Of a stretch of 64,000 nt of DNA, positions 59,320-64,000 are shown piece by piece. The number at the start of each line of letters is the position of its first letter. Position 1 is the first letter of the stretch. A program made the position numbers and the translations under genes. The DNA is from Pholis gunnellus. Lineage: Eukaryota > Chordata > Actinopteri > Perciformes > Pholidae. Under the pieces are notes generated by a model. That model was given only the letters and a program-made list of their open reading frames with translations. It was not told where the DNA came from and made no database searches. The stretch covers positions 454,526-518,525 of the forward strand of contig OU342817.1 in the NCBI GenBank assembly GCA_910591455.2. The letters are read 5' to 3'.

Positions 59320-61098
59320 GTCTCACTCTGTTTAACTTCAATATGTGATGACACAGTCTGGATTCTTTGTAGTGGTGATAAAAACAAGAGAAAATGAAGC
59401 ACTGAAGACAAAACAGACTGAGAACTAAAAGAGCAAATAACGAACATTGTTGGTCAATTCTCTGTCACACTCACTTATGTTCTCAACAGTCTAAATCTGA
59501 AACTATTTTAATAGCAAAAGTATATTTGAGTAAAATATTTGACAACAGAGAAATGTTCTGATCATATGTAATAGTGTGTCAATATATTTACTGTTATTTA
59601 CAAATCCACTATTGACAGATGACACAATTTCAATAGAGTATCTCATAAACTGGTTGTCATCACAGACTCAGGCTGTGATTGATTTTGTTCTTTTCTTTAT
59701 AAAAGCAGTTTCTCTTTTGTTCTGTCAGGGTGTGAAATCTTGTGGTGTCCACAGGGTTCAATCATAGGTCCTCTCATTTTATATTTACATGTTGTCTTTG
59801 GATCAAATTATGTTCAAACACAACATCAGCTTCCATTGTGTTGCTGATTTGATGAAAGAGTGTTGGGAATTCACCACGTGGTTGGAACAAAGGGAGTTGG
59901 GCCTACAGGGTAGTCAACAGCCTGATTTGGGTTAAGATCAAACCAAACCCCACGAGACGTTAAATCTCACCTGGGTGTGATTCTTTGTCCAAACTCAACA
60001 CTGTGGGCTCATTGGACGATGGCCACAGGCACCACAGGGGGCTCCCTGTGATGCAGCCCTGCTGTCCCTGAGACCATAAAACTCTGTGTTACCTCCAGCT
60101 CTGTGCCATCCCGTCTGACTCGATTTGGATGAAAGGAGGCACAAACAACTTTGGTGCTTTTAAGAAAACCTAGGAATAGTTCTACATTCACTGGATGAAC
60201 AATAGACCTCCTGAAGAAGAGAAGTGGACAACTTTCCTGCAGAAGGAAGAAAATGTATTCTTCAGAGGAAGAGAAGGACAGATTCTTATTCCAATCAAGT
60301 CGACATTTGCTGGTCGAAAGGATGAGAATTCCCTTAACTTCTGAGGAATCCCCGCTGCCATATGGAGGACTTATCACCGCACAGCTTGAAGCTCCGGATC
60401 CTGAGTTAAACCAAAAAACTCGAAGAACCACATCGACCAATACGAAGTCCTCAGACAGTAAGAGGCTTGTGTCTGGGCAGAGAATAGGTCATAGTGTGTT
60501 TATTACCTGTTGTTTCGTTTTGTTTAAGTTACTGTATTGTTAACATGTCGTTGTATATGTTTACGGACCGCCGACTTCCGTTTGTGCCGTGTAGCAATTA
60601 CTGTTGTATTCTAAGCTACTGTAGTAGTGTTGTGTGTAAATCAGTCACTGCGAGTGAGGTTAGGAACTGTAACTATCAGCTAAAACACCAGAACCATGGA
60701 ATTGAATATGAGTTTGCCAGTCAGGTCTCTGTGTGATAGAGAAACAGTTTCTGTATTTTACTGTGGCGGTGAGCATCTGCCTTTGACTAACCCGCACACA
60801 CACTCACACACAAATATAGGTTTCGCTGTTCACTATGAATGTGGAACAGTACCTTGACTATCGACATTGTGAGTGAACACTAATTATGAGACTTAATTTA
60901 TAGTTTGCTTTTGGTCCCTGATCTCAGGGTGGTGCCCCGTTGTTATTAACAAATATTAAAATTCTTATGGATATTAATAATTTTATTAACGTCAATAATT
61001 TAGTTTTATACTTGCTGATAACCAAACACGCTCCTGCCAAATCCCAACAAGAGTCCAATAAAATCCAGTAATTATTGAAGCTGGTTCGTTACATGTGA
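59320..61098 (+). repeat. Cassette spacer copy 8
   Basis: Same layout as copy 1. Module ORF 60253-60543 (96 codons) has the same 5-bp-type frameshift as copy 7; the second frame is open at 60494-60736. Confidence 0.7.
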
Positions 61099-61213
61099 AG
61101 TGCTGTGTGAGATTCAGGGAGGAGCTAAGATGTTCCTGAACTATAGAAGAGAGAGGAACTTCTATATTCAACAGAGTTCAACACACAAGCCATCAACATT
61201 ACCTTCATTCAAC

Positions 61214-61690
61214 ATGCTGTCACTGCATCAGTGTCTGTTTTCTCTAATGTTTCTATCCACACTAACAGGTAAGTTCAATTATGCAGCAGGAAAAAGCTTA
61301 ATTCCAATAACATCTGAATGTAAATGATCTATTTAGTCTTTTACGCCATGAAATAACAGAGTTATCTCTTCCTTTAGGTGTCAGCTGTGAAGAACTCACT
61401 CCAGTCAAGAAAGAAGAGTACAGTTTAAAAAACACAACTGTTACTCTGTCCTACAATTACTCTAAACAAGCTGATGGCAATGATTATTTCTTCTGGTATC
61501 GACAACATCCAGGAAAACCACCAGAGTTCATCATGTTCATCTCAGGGCTTAACATTACAAAAAAAACAGAATCTTTGAAATCGGACACAAGGTTCTTTAC
61601 TGAACTGTCAGAAGATAAGCATCGTGTGGATCTGCAGATCTCCTCTGCTGCAGTGACAGACTCTGCTGTGTACTACTGTGCTGTGAGGCC
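61214..61690 (+). CDS. TCR V gene V25 (family B, no C23, long CDR2)
   Basis: Leader 61214-61268 (CAT to CAG change, H-Q-C), V exon 61378-61690, RSS 61691-61728 (nonamer ACAAAAACA). LSYNYSKQADGNDYFF, no C23. CDR2 GLNITKKTES creates an N-I-T glycosylation sequon absent from V12 and V20 (N-I-R). CDR3 start A-V-R. Confidence 0.88.
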
Positions 61691-61950
61691 CACAGTGACA
61701 GGAAACACCAAAACTCTGTACAAAAACACAAGCTGACACACTGACAAGCTGCTGGAAGCCTTTTTTCCACTCTGTTGGACTGAACTTTCTACCTCCACTA
61801 GAGGGTGACATCATCAAGTAGGCGGTGCACTACTTCTGCTCTGTGTTCAACCATTCAGTGAATAATAAGTGCTGCTGTGAAGAGAACAATTCTCAGACTG
61901 GATGTTGAGCATCAGCTAGTTTCTCCTGTTGATTAAACCTTGTTGTAGAG

Positions 61951-62430
61951 ATGGAACATTGGCTGTGGATTATTCTTGCTGCTCTGTTCTCTGGTAGGAC
62001 AGAAAGAACATGTTTTTAATATTTTCTAAAGATTGATATAAACTAGAGTTCTGTCTTCATTTTCCACTGTCTTCTCCTCTCAGCCTCATGAACAATGTTC
62101 ATCTAACAGCTTCATCTTCTCTACTTTTTACAGGACTAACAGCTGGAGACACAATCTCTCCTGAAGAAGATGAAGTGAGTAAAAGAGAAGGAGAATCTGT
62201 CTCACTCAGATGTGACTATGAGACAACATCAGACTATGTTGACCTGTATTGGTACAAACATTCTGACCTTCAGGCTCCTCAGTTTATTCTCTGGAAAGGA
62301 GCAAGAACGCGAACAAACCAATATATTCCTGATGAACGATATGAATCTCAAACAAGTAGAAACTCAGCTGAACTGATCATAAGGAGACTGACCCTGACAG
62401 ACACAGCTCTCTACTACTGTGCTCTAGAAA
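61951..62430 (+). CDS. TCR V gene V26 (family C)
   Basis: Leader 61951-61993, V exon 62134-62430, RSS 62431-62469 (23-bp spacer). VDLYWYKH and SRNSAELI as in V7, ILWKGART unlike V7, so it combines features of V7 and V13. Confidence 0.9.
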
Positions 62431-62469
62431 CACAGTGATCCAAAGTGTACAAGAGGCTGTACAAAAACC

Positions 62470-63017
62470 TGAACACACATATCTGACTACTCTTCAAAGA
62501 GGAGGGAAGTGGTATTCAAACCACAGCTTCATATCAGATGGATTCTGAGGATTCCTGTTTGGTCAGAGTCTCTGTGGTTACAGCTGCTAATGAAACACTG
62601 TGGGAGGATCCACATGAGCAGCAGATCCACATCCAACAAACCACCTGTATGATGGTTCAGACACAAGACACCATGACCACAAAGAAATGGACACTGACTT
62701 ACTGACTGAATCCTCATTAGAACACAGTGAGCTCCTTCCATTGTTCACTATTCTCTGATATCTGGAGATACTGTCCACACAGACACTGAAACACGAACCA
62801 TCACAACTCTAAAAGTGAACTTCAATGACAAACCACCTGTATGATAGTAAACACAAGACCATTTTACAGACTTGACCATTGAGGTTCAATCACTAACATG
62901 TTGTCAGGAAGAGTCGTGCTTCAATCACATGGTTCCATCCGTTCAGTTAGAATCTCTAGAAAGTTGTTTCTCTGCAGATTAACTTCTCTGCAGATTCCTC
63001 CTTCAGTGTGACCTTCT

Positions 63018-63093
<76 letters not shown>

Positions 63094-63230
63094 GTGCAGC
63101 ATCACTGTCATTTCTAAAAGTTCCATCATTCTGAATGTGAACAGACCACAGTAGGAGGAGGAGCTGAGGTTTCATGTTGGAACTGAAGAGCTGCTGTGTT
63201 CTCTCTATTGTTCATTCAGAACAAGTGAAG
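62470..63230. repeat. Family C to family F spacer, third copy
   Basis: Copy of 43875-44580 with the longest (GAT)n tract (63020-63093). Confidence 0.85.
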
Positions 63231-63233
63231 ATA

Positions 63234-63682
63234 ATGCAGCTCTTTTTAGTTTGGTTGATGACGTTCATGTTTCAAACTGGTAAGTCAACTTTAACAAGAG
63301 ATCTTGGACCTGATTCATGAAATATGTCAGAAATCAAGAACCCTTTTTCTACCATTGAACTCAGTTTAAAGAAACACGAATGGTGAAATGTATCTTTGTT
63401 CTTTTCAGGGTCCTCTGAGGATTTAGTGAAACCATTTAAAGATGTAGTGGTGGCTTTGAAAGGAGACAATGTGACTCTCTCCTGCAACTATACAGGATCT
63501 GTACAATACATCTACTGGTATCAACAGAAGTCCAGTTCATCTCCACAGCTTCTCATCATGGAATATTCAGAGAAAATAGCAGGGTTGTCTCTTACACATG
63601 ACAAAAAATCTAAAGAGTTTCATCTGGAGATGTCCTCTGCTGCAGTGACAGACTCTGCTGTGTACTACTGTGCTCTGAGGCC
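63234..63682 (+). CDS. TCR V gene V27 (family F)
   Basis: Leader 63234-63279, V exon 63409-63682, RSS 63683-63720. GSSEDLV, SVQYIYWYQQ (CDR1 change from SVQNLYWYQQ) and LEMSSAAV. VTLSC holds C23. CDR3 start A-L-R. The flank after 63786 repeats the V10/V14 type. Confidence 0.9.
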
Positions 63683-63785
63683 CACAGTGACAGGAAACAC
63701 CAAAACTCTGTACAAAAACCTTTGGAGCAAAGACAACACAATACTGTACAACATCCAGTAGAGGGAGTCTCATTCTGTGTAACTT

Positions 63786-64000
63786 TGAGACGGTAACACA
63801 ACTAATGTTCAACCAACATCAGAGTCGTCCACTCAAGGTGTTTAATCCTTAAAGGTGAAACGCTTTGATCCAGAGACATAATACTCGACATAATGAACCC
63901 TAATTACTTTGATGGACACACAATGTGCTGTTGTGTAAGTTGACTGTTTCTCATTCATTATTCATATGCAATAAATTATGCTCATACGTAATCACTTAAC
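63786..64000. repeat. Start of a third V10-V11-type spacer
   Basis: Matches 39290-39510 and 45136-45360. Cut by the window edge. Confidence 0.8.

Noticed and set aside
20812..63812. Many - strand ORFs overlapping V exons (for example containing TGCCTVLCCLCSKGF)
   Set aside because: They are antisense shadows of the conserved V 3' tract and recur wherever that tract occurs.
20713..64000. D, J or C segments of the TCR locus
   Set aside because: No J core (F-G-x-G) next to a 12-RSS and no constant-domain exon was recognised while reading; the window appears to contain V genes only.

Overview
The window is vertebrate nuclear DNA, almost certainly from a ray-finned (teleost) fish. Its genes are spliced and intron-rich, (CA)n and minisatellite arrays are very long, and single-copy genes lie next to a dense cluster of T-cell receptor variable (V) segments. 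No bacterial features, CRISPR arrays, tRNA or rRNA genes were seen.

Left part (1-19.9 kb): three conserved genes. The 3' part of an erythroferrone/adipolin-type C1q hormone gene (erfe-like, + strand, seven coding exons, stop at 5651-5653) is tail-to-tail with a complete six-exon oxysterol 7-alpha-hydroxylase P450 gene (cyp7b1, - strand, 499 codons). Upstream of that lies a complete six-coding-exon armc1 gene (- strand, 275 codons). I joined every exon by hand and all phases are consistent. Their introns hold striking tandem arrays: a 24-bp palindromic array and a 31-bp array in cyp7b1 intron 1, and a 50-bp array in armc1 whose unit carries a LINE reverse-transcriptase motif.

Right part (20.3-64 kb): a T-cell receptor alpha/delta-type V cluster, all on the + strand. 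There is one truncated pseudogene (20.3-20.6 kb) and then 27 V genes (called V1-V27 here). All 27 have a leader exon, a short intron, an open V exon and a heptamer-22/23-nonamer recombination signal (RSS). They fall into seven local families: A (V1, V5, V17); B (V2, V3, V4, V6, V9, V10, V12, V18, V20, V23, V25); C (V7, V13, V21, V26); D (V8, V19); E (V11, V15); F (V14, V22, V27); G (V16, V24). No J, D or C segment was recognised, so TRAV cannot be told from TRDV. The cluster is a mosaic of duplicated cassettes that carry LINE remnants and an unidentified ORF-bearing module.

Most notable: every family B gene lacks the canonical first cysteine of the V domain (TLSYNYS in place of TLSCNYS). Families with unrelated FR1-FR3 share a nearly identical 3' end, RSS and flank. 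Variation in that tract is concentrated in the two codons after C104. Two family A genes have a leader exon like that of family C. A promoter-proximal block lies exactly 105 bp from the leader ATG in all 11 family B genes.
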